10,841 nucleotides of DNA from an uncultured Lachnospiraceae bacterium (GCA_937950565.1 CALFCS010000144.1:1-10841), one strand, 5' to 3'; positions 1 through 7,026 are shown, counted from the first letter of the stretch. Notes: generated by a model not told the origin, from the sequence alone. Numbers and translations are program-made.

Positions 1-236
1 CACTGATTCTCTTCGGACTGTATCTGCTTTGCTATTTCCTGCGAGAGTTCACGGAGGCGCATCTGATGGGAAAGAAAATGGGACTGTCGCCGCTGGAGAC
101 GCTGGCGGCCATCTATGTGGGCTTACAGCTGTTTGGTCTGTTCGGTTTTTTGCTGGGGCCGATTGGGCTGTTGATTATTAAGGATTTTGTGGAGGAATAT
201 GGGGATGAGGACGAAGGGACGGTTGTTTATAGGTAG
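1..236 (+). CDS. ytvI: YtvI-like sporulation integral membrane protein, 3' end only (AI-2E transporter family)
   Basis: An open frame enters from the left edge (first complete codon at 3) and stops at TAG 234-236, giving 77 C-terminal residues. They read as a hydrophobic segment (LILFGLYLLCYFLREFTEAH), a short polar loop (LMGKKMGLSPLETLAAIYVG), a second hydrophobic segment with the pattern LFGLFGFLLGPIGLLIIKD, and an acidic tail (EEYGDEDEG). The loop followed by a glycine-rich last helix and a GP motif is characteristic of the C-terminus of AI-2E/UPF0118-family membrane proteins, and the wording is closest to the YtvI sporulation subgroup. YtvI is a polytopic membrane protein linked to spore formation; its biochemical role is not well defined. 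The N-terminal majority (usually about 270 more residues) lies outside the window. Family assignment is fairly secure; the YtvI subgroup is from memory of the motif. Confidence 0.75.
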   Translation, partial: LILFGLYLLCYFLREFTEAHLMGKKMGLSPLETLAAIYVGLQLFGLFGFLLGPIGLLIIKDFVEEYGDEDEGTVVYR

Positions 237-342
237 GTATTTTTAGAGGGGGGAAGAGGAAAAAAGTGGAGTATTGGTGGATGGACAACCTGAAATTGTT
301 TTTAAATGTGGGAATTTAAGGAGATGAAAGGATTTTTTAGAA

Positions 343-372
343 TTGTCGGGAGACAAGAGGATCGTATATAAT
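343..372 (+). promoter_or_regulatory. Possible sigma-A promoter for the hydrolase gene
   Basis: TTGTCG (343-348), an 18-base spacer, and TATAAT (367-372) resemble a housekeeping promoter. It would give a leader of roughly 115 bases before the GTG start at 496. The rest of the 237-495 gap is AT-rich with no convincing ORF or terminator hairpin. The -35 is a weak match, so this is tentative. Confidence 0.4.
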
Positions 373-495
373 AATAGATACGGAATTAAAAATGCAAAAA
401 AAGTTCCAGAAAAACAGCAGAGAAAGAGTTGCTGGAGGGTAGTTGGATGTTAAGCTGAAATAAGTTTGTATATCATTTAATATGGAGGAACAAAC

Positions 496-999
496 GTGAA
501 TTTATATACAAAAGAGTCAGGAACCGGACAGCCGATGGTGCTGCTTCATGGAAATGGAGAGGACAGCTCCTATTTTGTAAACCAGATGTCCTTTTTCGAG
601 TCAAAATACCATGTGATTGCAGTGGACACACGCGGACATGGCAGATCGCCGCGCGGCCAGGGGGCATTTACACTGGAACGTTTTGCCGAAGATCTGAAAG
701 AATTTCTCGACCGCCGGGGACTCAGGCGCATCATTTTGCTGGGATTCAGTGATGGCGGCAACATTGCGCTGATTTTTGCCTTGAAATATCCGGGATATGT
801 GGATCGGCTGATTTTAAATGGAGCGAATCTGAATCCGTTTGGCATGAGGCTGTCCGTGCTGGCGGATGTGGCGCAGGAGTACCTGGGCGTTGAGGGGAAA
901 CTCTGGCTGCAGAAGAGCGGCATCGGGCAGGTAAGAGAAAAAATGCAGATGGCAGCAGTCAGGCAATTATTTTTACAGGAATGCCTTCAAGTGATGTAA
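496..999 (+). CDS. Alpha/beta-hydrolase fold protein, C-terminally truncated (probably a broken gene)
   Basis: The start is GTG 496, placed 7 bases after a GGAGG site (484-488). The 167 residues show the N-terminal half of an alpha/beta-hydrolase: the oxyanion-region motif LLHGNGED (17-24), the strand/turn DTRGHGRS (44-51), and the nucleophile elbow GFSDGGN with Ser85. Family members usually run 230-280 residues and carry the catalytic Asp and His in the missing C-terminal part. Similarity seems to end at about residue 148 (KMQ), after which the frame runs through sequence that reads as chemoreceptor in another frame (ADGSSQAIIFTGMPSSDVK). The last 19 bases overlap the next ORF. A protein with Ser85 but no catalytic His is unlikely to be an active hydrolase. 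The upstream half looks more GC-rich than the chemoreceptor part. The substrate cannot be inferred. Confidence 0.7.
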   Translation: MNLYTKESGTGQPMVLLHGNGEDSSYFVNQMSFFESKYHVIAVDTRGHGRSPRGQGAFTLERFAEDLKEFLDRRGLRRIILLGFSDGGNIALIFALKYPGYVDRLILNGANLNPFGMRLSVLADVAQEYLGVEGKLWLQKSGIGQVREKMQMAAVRQLFLQECLQVM

Positions 1000-2192
1000 A
1001 AGCAATTTATAAAAAACGTCTGGTTAACACAACGGTATTTATGATTATAATTACGCTGATGGCCTGTGCACTGCTTGCTGTGGTTATAACATTTATCGTG
1101 AAAGCAATTACAAAGGTAATCGGACATCTGGATGAAGTGGCAGATGGGAAAATGGATTTTAAAATCAGTGAAAAGCTTTTACAAAGAAGTGATGAAATTG
1201 GTAATATTGCGCGTTCAGTCCATACCCTGATAGGAGGGCTGGCTTCTATTGTTGTAAATATCCATCACTCAACAGGAGAACTGGCTGAATTTAAAGATGA
1301 TTTTCAGAAAAAATTTGAAACGATTAATAATTCTATTTCAAATGTAAATGTGGCTGTGGATGAAATTGCAAATGGAGCGACAAGCCAGGCGGATGAAACG
1401 CAGAAAGTAAGCAGCCAGATTAATGATATGGGTGATGCCATTACAAAGACCTCCCAGAATGTCGATTCACTGACACAGAGTACTGAACAGATGAAGGAAC
1501 ATAATGAACAGCTGGATACAACCATTCAGGAACTGATGGCAATCAGTGACAGAAATAAAGAATCTTTAGCTGCAGTTTATAACCAGACCAATGAAACCAA
1601 TCAGTCTGTTATGCATATTGGTAATGCCGTAGATATGATTACGGATATTGCAGGTCAGACTAATCTGCTTTCATTAAATGCGAGCATTGAAGCCGCAAGA
1701 GCAGGTGAATACGGAAAAGGCTTTGCCGTTGTTGCAGACCAGATCAGACAGTTAGCAGACCAGTCTGCCAATACTGCAAAAGAAATCGGTGAGATTGTTG
1801 CAGAACTGATTGAAAATTCCAATACCAGTGTGGAAACCATGGGGGTTGTCCGACAGGAAATGACCGGACAGTATGAAAAGTTAAATACTACAAAAGACAT
1901 ATTTGAGCATTTGAATGAAGAGGTAAACAATGTAGTAACAGCCATTGAAAGTATTTCTACGGAAGTGGAATCCTTAGATAGATTAAAGGGAGAGGTACTC
2001 GGCAGTGCAGAAAGTCTGGCAGCGATTGCCCAGGAAAATGCGGCAAGCACCGAAGAAACATCTGCATCTATGGTGGAACTCGGTGAAATTGTCAACGACT
2101 GTAACACAAAGACCAAGCAGCTGGTTGACATTGCAGACAGCATGGAAGAAAACGTACATAAATTCCATGTCGCAAGCATCATCAAAGGTTAG
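981..2192 (+). CDS. Methyl-accepting chemotaxis protein lacking its sensor domain (N-terminally truncated)
   Basis: The ORF from ATG 981 encodes 403 residues. Residues about 19-40 form one membrane helix (VFMIIITLMACALLAVVITF), residues about 40-93 a HAMP domain with the DEIGN motif (71-75), then a long coiled-coil signalling domain whose hairpin tip (about 224-260) has the strongly conserved QTNLLSLNASIEAARAGEYG and GFAVVADQIRQLA. The tip contacts CheA and CheW. No C-terminal CheR-docking pentapeptide is visible. A normal receptor has a first membrane helix and an extracellular ligand domain, about 250-300 residues more. In-frame codons before 981 (DGSSQAIIFTG) look like the end of such a domain, so ATG 981 is probably an internal codon; it has no proper ribosome binding site. 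The gene abuts and overlaps the broken hydrolase. Either a pseudogene or a receptor reduced to its membrane and cytoplasmic parts. Confidence 0.8.
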   Translation: MPSSDVKAIYKKRLVNTTVFMIIITLMACALLAVVITFIVKAITKVIGHLDEVADGKMDFKISEKLLQRSDEIGNIARSVHTLIGGLASIVVNIHHSTGELAEFKDDFQKKFETINNSISNVNVAVDEIANGATSQADETQKVSSQINDMGDAITKTSQNVDSLTQSTEQMKEHNEQLDTTIQELMAISDRNKESLAAVYNQTNETNQSVMHIGNAVDMITDIAGQTNLLSLNASIEAARAGEYGKGFAVVADQIRQLADQSANTAKEIGEIVAELIENSNTSVETMGVVRQEMTGQYEKLNTTKDIFEHLNEEVNNVVTAIESISTEVESLDRLKGEVLGSAESLAAIAQENAASTEETSASMVELGEIVNDCNTKTKQLVDIADSMEENVHKFHVASIIKG

Positions 2193-2235
2193 CTGATGTT
2201 TTATAATACCGTGAGGAAATGACGATTAGAAAATG

Positions 2236-2265
2236 TTGGATTTTTTGTGAAGAGTGTGCTATGAT
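2236..2265 (+). promoter_or_regulatory. Sigma-A type promoter with extended -10
   Basis: TTGGAT (2236-2241), an 18-base spacer, and TATGAT (2260-2265), with a TG one base upstream of the -10 (2257-2258). It sits 32 bases before the start of the small gene at 2298 and probably drives it alone, since a terminator follows that gene. Confidence 0.65.
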
Positions 2266-2297
2266 AGCCAAAGAAATGGAAGGAATGGTGATAGGGC

Positions 2298-2549
2298 ATG
2301 AGTGAGTTTAGTACCGCTGAGATTCATACCAATGAACGTCTGCTTCGTTCAGATGTGACGTTGGAAGAATGCAAAAAAATAGAAAAAGTGTTGCGCAAGA
2401 ATAATATTTCTTATTTTGAAAAGTGGAAATTTCACACAGGGCTGTTTCATGTAATCAGCAGCCGTAAAAATTCCAAGTGTGATATATACATTCATTCAGA
2501 TTCCATCGAAAGGGCAAAGCAGGCACTGGGAATCCAGACAACAAAGTAG
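2298..2549 (+). CDS. Small protein of unknown function (83 aa)
   Basis: I do not recognise this gene with certainty. The 83-residue product is soluble and charged, with no signal peptide or membrane segment. The N-terminal half (TLEECKKIEKVLRKNNISYF, about 21-40) reads as a helix-rich segment, and the end (CDIYIHSDSIERAKQALGI) looks like a beta strand plus helix. The layout, a residue-counting helix leading to 'NNISYF' and a final 'I(Y/V)-x-x-x-x-x-ERAKQAL', recalls the small DUF2007-type 'putative signal-transducing' fold, but that is only an impression. ATG 2298 is the first start after an in-frame TAG (2292-2294). Its ribosome binding site is poor: GGAAGGA (2278-2284) lies 13 bases away. 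The promoter at 2236-2265 and terminator at 2567-2613 bracket it as a single-gene unit. Confidence 0.6.
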   Translation: MSEFSTAEIHTNERLLRSDVTLEECKKIEKVLRKNNISYFEKWKFHTGLFHVISSRKNSKCDIYIHSDSIERAKQALGIQTTK

Positions 2550-2566
2550 TTTGTAGTACAATGATG

Positions 2567-2613
2567 TGCGGCAGTTTTGAAAGAGGATAACCTTTTAAAA
2601 ACTGCCGCATTTT
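2567..2613 (+). terminator. Rho-independent terminator of the small gene
   Basis: TGCGGCAGTTTT (2567-2578) pairs perfectly with AAAACTGCCGCA (2598-2609), and the inner AAGAGG/CCTTTT can partly extend the stem. TTTT (2610-2613) follows. It lies 17 bases after the stop of the 83-residue gene and separates it from the transporter operon. Confidence 0.8.
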
Positions 2614-2720
2614 GATTATTGGAAAAGAATTCCGTAAGGTAAAATGCGGTACAAGAGCCGATTTAGCAGCCGGGCATGCCTGCTGTGAAGATAAAGACAA
2701 AAAGGGATTGGAGAAACAAA

Positions 2721-4244
2721 ATGAAAAGGCAGATTTTAAAAGCACTTACAGTATTGCTGATAATATCGGCATTGACAGGCGGCATGGCAGCCTGTGGCAA
2801 AAAGGAAAAAGCGCAGATGTCAGACGGAACCTTTACGGTTGGCTTTGATGCGGAATTTCCGCCGTATGGTTACAAAGATGAAAGCGGCGAATATGTCGGT
2901 TTTGACTTGGACCTTGCACAGGAAGTCTGTAATCGCAATGGCTGGACACTTGTAAAGCAGCCGATTGACTGGGATTCAAAGGACATGGAATTAAATTCGG
3001 GAACCATCAGCTGTATCTGGAACGGATTTACGATGGACGGCAGGGAAGATGAATATACATGGTCTTCTGCCTATGTGGATAATTCACAGGTGGTTGTTGT
3101 AAGAGCCGACTCCGGCATTACAAAGCTTTCCGACCTTGCGGGAAAAGTTGTTGTTGTACAGGCGGATTCCTCTGCATTGGCAGCATTTACGGGAGAAGAT
3201 GCAGAAGAAGCAAACCGTGCGCTTGCGGCAAGCTTTCAGTCCTTACAGCAGGTGTCTGATTATAACAGGGCGTTTATGAATCTGGAATCCGGTTCAGTCG
3301 ATGCGGTCTGCATGGATATCGGTGTTGCAAAGTACGAACTGGAAGCCCGAGGCAGCAAATATGTGATGTTAAATGAACACGTATCTTCCGAGCAGTATGG
3401 CATCGGTTTTAAAAAGGGCAATACCGAATTAAGAAATCAGGTACAGGAAGCGTTAAATGAAATGCTGGCAGATGGTACATTTAACGAAATCGCACAGAAG
3501 TGGAAGCTGGAAGAAAGCGTATGTCTGGGACAGAGCGGTGCAGATGAAGTGCTGCTTGCCGAAAACGGACAGACACAGAAGAAAAATTCTGTTGCACAGC
3601 TGGGAGAAATCATTGTGCAGTTAAAAAACGGCATGTTTGCCACACTTGGTATTTTTATTCTCACACTGGTGTTCTCACTGCCGCTCGGACTTGTGATTAC
3701 ATTTATCCGTATGAGTAAAGTAAAGCTTTTACAGTGGATTGCGAAGATTTATATTTCAATTATGCGTGGTACGCCGTTGATGCTGCAGCTTCTGGTTGTA
3801 TTTTTCGGACCATATTACCTGTTTGGCATTTCACTGTCATACTCGTATCGTTTCTATGCAGTTATTATTGGTTTTGCATTAAATTATGCGGCATATTTTG
3901 CAGAAATTTACCGCGCCGGTATCGAAGCTGTTCCGGCAGGACAGTATGAAGCCGCCGAGGTGCTGGGATATTCAAAGACACAGACCTTTGTACGTATTAT
4001 ATTCCCGCAGATGGTAAAGCGGGTGATGCCGCCTGTAACCAATGAAGTGATTACCCTGGTAAAGGATACATCGCTTGCCTTTGCACTGGCATACACAGAA
4101 ATGTTTACGCTCGCAAAACAGGTTGCGGCAACGAATGCAAGCATTATGCCGCTGTTTGTAGCCGGTGTATTTTACTACATTTTCAACTTCTTAGTTGCAT
4201 GGATTATGGAACAGATTGAAAAGAGCATGCAGTATTACAGATAA
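2721..4244 (+). CDS. Amino-acid ABC transporter, fused substrate-binding lipoprotein and permease
   Basis: Importer subunit for a polar amino acid, 507 residues from ATG 2721. This start has GGAG (2710-2713) 7 bases upstream and begins directly with a lipoprotein signal peptide; an in-frame ATG at 2676 would put 15 charged residues ahead of it. The lipobox is GMAAC, lipidated Cys25. Residues about 37-265 are a family-3 solute-binding domain: FTVGFDAEFPPYGY near its start, VGFDLD, and GFTMDGRED. From about 300 the chain is a HisM/GlnP-type permease with roughly five membrane helices and the ATPase-docking EAA loop (YEAAEVLGYSKTQTFVRIIFP, from about 408). The binding domain would be tethered outside the membrane. 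The ATPase gene follows 73 bases downstream. Such fusions are known in Firmicutes. Substrate (glutamine, cystine, arginine or other) is not determinable here. I found no convincing promoter in 2614-2720; a short hairpin (AGCAG/CTGCT, about 2668-2686) is present. Confidence 0.9.
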   Translation: MKRQILKALTVLLIISALTGGMAACGKKEKAQMSDGTFTVGFDAEFPPYGYKDESGEYVGFDLDLAQEVCNRNGWTLVKQPIDWDSKDMELNSGTISCIWNGFTMDGREDEYTWSSAYVDNSQVVVVRADSGITKLSDLAGKVVVVQADSSALAAFTGEDAEEANRALAASFQSLQQVSDYNRAFMNLESGSVDAVCMDIGVAKYELEARGSKYVMLNEHVSSEQYGIGFKKGNTELRNQVQEALNEMLADGTFNEIAQKWKLEESVCLGQSGADEVLLAENGQTQKKNSVAQLGEIIVQLKNGMFATLGIFILTLVFSLPLGLVITFIRMSKVKLLQWIAKIYISIMRGTPLMLQLLVVFFGPYYLFGISLSYSYRFYAVIIGFALNYAAYFAEIYRAGIEAVPAGQYEAAEVLGYSKTQTFVRIIFPQMVKRVMPPVTNEVITLVKDTSLAFALAYTEMFTLAKQVAATNASIMPLFVAGVFYYIFNFLVAWIMEQIEKSMQYYR

Positions 4245-4317
4245 ATTATAGATAACGTATCTGCGGATTGCCAAAAAGGCAGGCGGCAGGAAGCGTCTGC
4301 GGAAATGAGGAATTAAG

Positions 4318-5076
4318 ATGAAATTATTAGAGATGAAGCATGTCGGCAAAAGTTTTGGCGAGCTTGAAGTATTAAAAGATATATCAATGGAAGTGGAAGA
4401 AGGCGAGGTTGTAGCAATTATCGGACCATCCGGCTCCGGAAAATCAACCCTGCTTCGCTGTGCAACCCTGCTTGAAACAATGGATAAGGGTGTTTTGAAA
4501 TACTGTGGGGAAGCGGCAACGGATAATGCGGAGGGAGAAGCCACCCATTACGTATCCAGACAACAGCTGGCACAGTTAAAGAATAATTTTGGACTGGTTT
4601 TCCAGAATTTTAATCTGTTCCCGCATTATTCGGTTTTAAAAAATGTGACGGATGCGCCGATACATGTGCAGAAGCGTGACAGGGATGAAGTCTATAAAGA
4701 GGCAAGGGAGCTGCTTAGAAAAGTAGGACTTGCAGAAAAAGAAAACAGCTATCCGGGACAGTTATCCGGTGGACAGCAGCAGCGTGTGGCGATTGCCAGA
4801 GCGCTTGCCATGAATCCGAAAATGCTCTTTTTTGATGAGCCGACTTCGGCACTGGATCCGGAAATTACAGCCGGTATCTTAAAGGTACTGCGTGAGCTGG
4901 CACAGGAAAAAATGACGATGGTGATTGTAACGCATGAAATCGCATTTGCAAGGAAAGTGGCAGACCGTGTTATTTTTATGGACAGCGGTGTGATTGTCGA
5001 GCAGGGAAAGCCGGAAGATGTCATTGATAATCCGGATAATGAAAGAACAAAAGCATTTTTACAGAAGCTATCCTAA
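4318..5076 (+). CDS. Polar amino-acid ABC transporter ATP-binding protein (GlnQ/HisP family)
   Basis: Cytoplasmic ATPase that powers the fused importer just upstream. The 252 residues carry a complete ABC set: Walker A GPSGSGKST (36-44), Q-loop Gln96 in VFQNFNLFPH, signature LSGGQQQR (149-156), Walker B MLFFDEP with Asp173-Glu174, the D-loop SALD, and H-loop His206 in VTHE. VFQNFNLFPH and the overall length are typical of the amino-acid (PAAT) subfamily. About 10 extra residues lie between Walker A and the Q-loop (CGEAATDNAEGEATHYVSRQ), a region where this subfamily varies. ATG 4318 has GAGGAA (4307-4312) 5 bases ahead. The 73-base gap from the permease contains only an imperfect hairpin around GCCAAAAAGGC, so the two genes are likely co-transcribed. 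The next gene starts 17 bases after the stop and may belong to the same transcript. Confidence 0.93.
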   Translation: MKLLEMKHVGKSFGELEVLKDISMEVEEGEVVAIIGPSGSGKSTLLRCATLLETMDKGVLKYCGEAATDNAEGEATHYVSRQQLAQLKNNFGLVFQNFNLFPHYSVLKNVTDAPIHVQKRDRDEVYKEARELLRKVGLAEKENSYPGQLSGGQQQRVAIARALAMNPKMLFFDEPTSALDPEITAGILKVLRELAQEKMTMVIVTHEIAFARKVADRVIFMDSGVIVEQGKPEDVIDNPDNERTKAFLQKLS

Positions 5077-5093
5077 TATGAATCGGAGGAATT

Positions 5094-5936
5094 ATGGGTA
5101 CAAAACCGGTAAGAATAGATAACAGAAAACGTGAAAAGGCACGCAGGCGCAGACAGACTGCCGCGGCGCGGGCGGCAGTGCTTGCAGCAGCGCTTGTGCT
5201 TGTGGCAGTGCTTGTAGTGGCTGGCATTATAAGACATCATAAAAAGACACAGACGGTGCAGAATGATACTTCTGCACAGACGGTATCACAGACAGAAAAC
5301 GGTACAGATACTGTGCAGGGTCAGCAGACATCTCAGACAGAAGCAGCCGGAGAAACACTTGCAGGCACACAGGTACAGAGTGTGACGGCAAAGGGCTATG
5401 CCGTTCAGGTGGTCGACGGTGTGACGTATATCGGCGGCGTGATGATTGCCAATAAGTCTTATTCCCTGCCAGAAAGCTATGCACCGGGTGATTTGCTGCC
5501 GGAAGTAAAAGAAGCCTTTGCAGTCATGCAGAAAGCCGTTGCCGCACAGGGCTTAAATATTTACATTTCTTCAGGTTACCGCTCATACAGCCGTCAGCAG
5601 ACGCTGTATAACAATTATGTAAAGAGTGATGGAAAGGCACTGGCAGATACGTATTCGTCAAGACCGGGATATTCAGAACACCAGACGGGACTCTGCTTTG
5701 ATTTAAATACGATTGATGATTCCTTTGGCAATACGAAGGAAAGTGCATGGCTGGAACAGCATGCACAGGAGTACGGATTTATTATCCGTTTTCCAAAGGG
5801 AAAAGATGCACAGACCGGCTATCAGTATGAGCCGTGGCACCTGCGTTACTTAGGCGTAGATATGGCGACAAAGGTGTATAACAGCGGACTTTCGCTGGAA
5901 GAATATTTAGGGATTACATCGGAGTATGCCGATTAG
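5094..5936 (+). CDS. Membrane-anchored D-alanyl-D-alanine carboxypeptidase, VanY/M15B family
   Basis: Zinc peptidase that removes the terminal D-alanine from peptidoglycan stem peptides. The 280-residue protein has a very basic N-terminus (RKREKARRRR), one membrane helix (about 26-46), a Ser/Thr/Gln-rich linker (about 50-95) and an extracellular M15 domain. Visible motifs are SGYRSYSRQQTLY, SRPGYSEHQTGLCFDLN with zinc ligands His196 and Asp203, and EPWHLRY with the catalytic Glu246 and third zinc ligand His249, all intact. ATG 5094 has GGAGG (5085-5089) 4 bases upstream. It starts 17 bases after the transporter ATPase and is followed by two strong hairpins, so it may end the transporter transcript. 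Housekeeping cell-wall remodelling is likelier than glycopeptide resistance, as no VanA-type ligase or VanX is present here. Confidence 0.9.
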   Translation: MGTKPVRIDNRKREKARRRRQTAAARAAVLAAALVLVAVLVVAGIIRHHKKTQTVQNDTSAQTVSQTENGTDTVQGQQTSQTEAAGETLAGTQVQSVTAKGYAVQVVDGVTYIGGVMIANKSYSLPESYAPGDLLPEVKEAFAVMQKAVAAQGLNIYISSGYRSYSRQQTLYNNYVKSDGKALADTYSSRPGYSEHQTGLCFDLNTIDDSFGNTKESAWLEQHAQEYGFIIRFPKGKDAQTGYQYEPWHLRYLGVDMATKVYNSGLSLEEYLGITSEYAD

Positions 5937-6001
5937 TGTGAAAAATCCTTAAATCAAAGATTTTTCACACAGCAATTTGTTTCCGAGTGAAAACAAATTG
6001 C
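5936..6001 (+). terminator. Two tandem perfect hairpins after the VanY-type gene
   Basis: First stem: GTGTGAAAAATC (5936-5947) with GATTTTTCACAC (5959-5970), 12 pairs, beginning on the last base of the stop codon. Second stem: GCAATTTGTTT (5972-5982) with AAACAAATTGC (5991-6001), 11 pairs, one base later. Neither is followed by a clear T-run, so they may attenuate transcription, protect RNA ends or belong to the mosaic repeat family rather than act as plain terminators. Confidence 0.55.
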
Positions 6002-6004
6002 CTA

Positions 6005-6035
6005 ATGGCAGATGAGAAATCGCTCAGAATAGGAG
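6005..6035 (+). repeat. Mosaic repeat module, copy A
   Basis: ATGGCAGATGAGAAATCGC (6005-6023) is shared, with small changes, with 7026-7044 (+) and 9042-9060 (-). Its end, TCGCTCAGAATAGGAG (6020-6035), resembles TCGCTCAGGAATGGAG in the rfbD-rfbC gap. The AGGAG (6031-6035) serves as the ribosome binding site of the dehydrogenase at 6043. Confidence 0.6.
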
Positions 6036-6042
6036 TAGTATA

Positions 6043-7026
6043 ATGAAGCTTTTTGTATACAGTATGAGAGAATATGATGAACTGGCCTTTTTTGAGAAGT
6101 TCTGTGGGGAATACGGTGTGGAATTCGGGTATACGACACAGACACCGTGCCTTGAAAATGTAGAGCTTGCAAAGGGCTATGATGTTGTGGATATTATCAC
6201 GACAATTATGGATAAGCCGATGATTGATGCGTTTCATGCGGCGGGAATCCGCTGTATTTCATCGAGAACGATTGGGTATGACCATATAGATACGGAATAT
6301 GCCCATACGCTTGGCATGGGTGTGACTCATGTAACTTACAATCCGGCGAGTGTAGCGGATTATACCATTATGTTAATGCTGATGGGGTGCCGTAAGGCAA
6401 AGCACATTATGGAACGTGCCGCGATTCAGGATTATACGCTCAAAGGAAAAATCGGCAGGGAGTTCAGCGACTGTACGGTTGGTGTAATTGGTACGGGACG
6501 CATCGGAAAAACGGTGATTGACCATCTTGGCGGTTTTGGCTGTAAAATGCTTGCTTATGATATTTACGAGCAGGAAGCAGTAAGGGAAAAGGCAGAATAT
6601 GTAAGCCTTGACAGACTGATTCGGGAAAGTGATATTATTACACTGCACGCACCGGCAACAGATGATAATTATCACATGATTGATACGCAGGCAATTCAGA
6701 AAATGAAGGACGGTGTCATTATAATCAATTGTGCGAGAGGTGCGCTGATTGACACGGATGCTTTAATTGAAGGCATTGAAAATGGAAAAGTTGGTTTTGC
6801 GGGGTTAGATGTTGTGGAACATGAGAGCGGACTGTATTATTTTAACCGTATGGGTGAACCGCTTGGCAATCCAAAGCTAGCAATACTACGTTCCTATTCC
6901 AATGTCGTTGTAACACCGCATACCGCATTTTACACGGATGAAGCCGTATCCAATATGGCAGAAAATTCGATTATCGGAGCAATGAAATTTATCAGCGGGG
7001 AACACAGCAGTTTTGAAGTCAGGTGA
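6043..7026 (+). CDS. D-2-hydroxyacid dehydrogenase, D-lactate dehydrogenase/VanH-like
   Basis: NAD-dependent cytoplasmic enzyme likely to interconvert a 2-oxoacid and a D-2-hydroxyacid, probably pyruvate and D-lactate. The 327 residues contain SSRTIGYDHIDT, SVADYTIMLMLM, the Rossmann motif GTGRIG (150-155), and the catalytic triad Arg232 (NCARGALID), Glu261 (DVVEHE) and His293 (TPHTAFYT). The Arg-to-Glu (29) and Glu-to-His (32) spacings equal those I recall for Lactobacillus D-lactate dehydrogenase (R235/E264/H296). Several stretches closely match VanH as I remember it (TRSIGCNHIDT, SVADYTMMLILM, TPHTAYYT). ATG 6043 has AGGAG (6031-6035) 7 bases upstream. It lies 106 bases after the VanY-type gene with hairpins between, so it may be separately controlled. 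Fermentative D-lactate formation is the simplest role; supply of D-lactate for wall precursors is possible but unsupported without a ligase. Confidence 0.88.
   Translation: MKLFVYSMREYDELAFFEKFCGEYGVEFGYTTQTPCLENVELAKGYDVVDIITTIMDKPMIDAFHAAGIRCISSRTIGYDHIDTEYAHTLGMGVTHVTYNPASVADYTIMLMLMGCRKAKHIMERAAIQDYTLKGKIGREFSDCTVGVIGTGRIGKTVIDHLGGFGCKMLAYDIYEQEAVREKAEYVSLDRLIRESDIITLHAPATDDNYHMIDTQAIQKMKDGVIIINCARGALIDTDALIEGIENGKVGFAGLDVVEHESGLYYFNRMGEPLGNPKLAILRSYSNVVVTPHTAFYTDEAVSNMAENSIIGAMKFISGEHSSFEVR

Noticed and set aside
321..369. 15-codon ORF starting ATG 324 after AAGGAG
   Set aside because: The AAGGAG touches the ATG with no spacing, and the product has no recognisable feature.
1655..2185. 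176-codon minus-strand ORF opposite the chemoreceptor
   Set aside because: Antisense shadow of the conserved signalling domain; composition is Ser/Thr-rich as expected from the opposite frame of a Gln/Glu/Asn-rich coding region.
2631..2700. Short resemblance to the RNase P RNA core (GGTAAAATGCGGTACAAGAGCC)-like wording before the transporter gene
   Set aside because: Only a few bases agree, the remaining conserved helices are missing, and there is no space for a full RNA after the terminator at 2567-2613.
6039..6044. TATAAT just before the dehydrogenase start as a -10 box
   Set aside because: It overlaps the ATG itself and has no -35 at the right distance; it is better explained by the AT-rich space between ribosome binding site and start.
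5094..7026. A vancomycin-resistance operon
   Set aside because: No D-Ala-D-Lac ligase, VanX or VanRS in the window; the next gene is purC with its own promoter.
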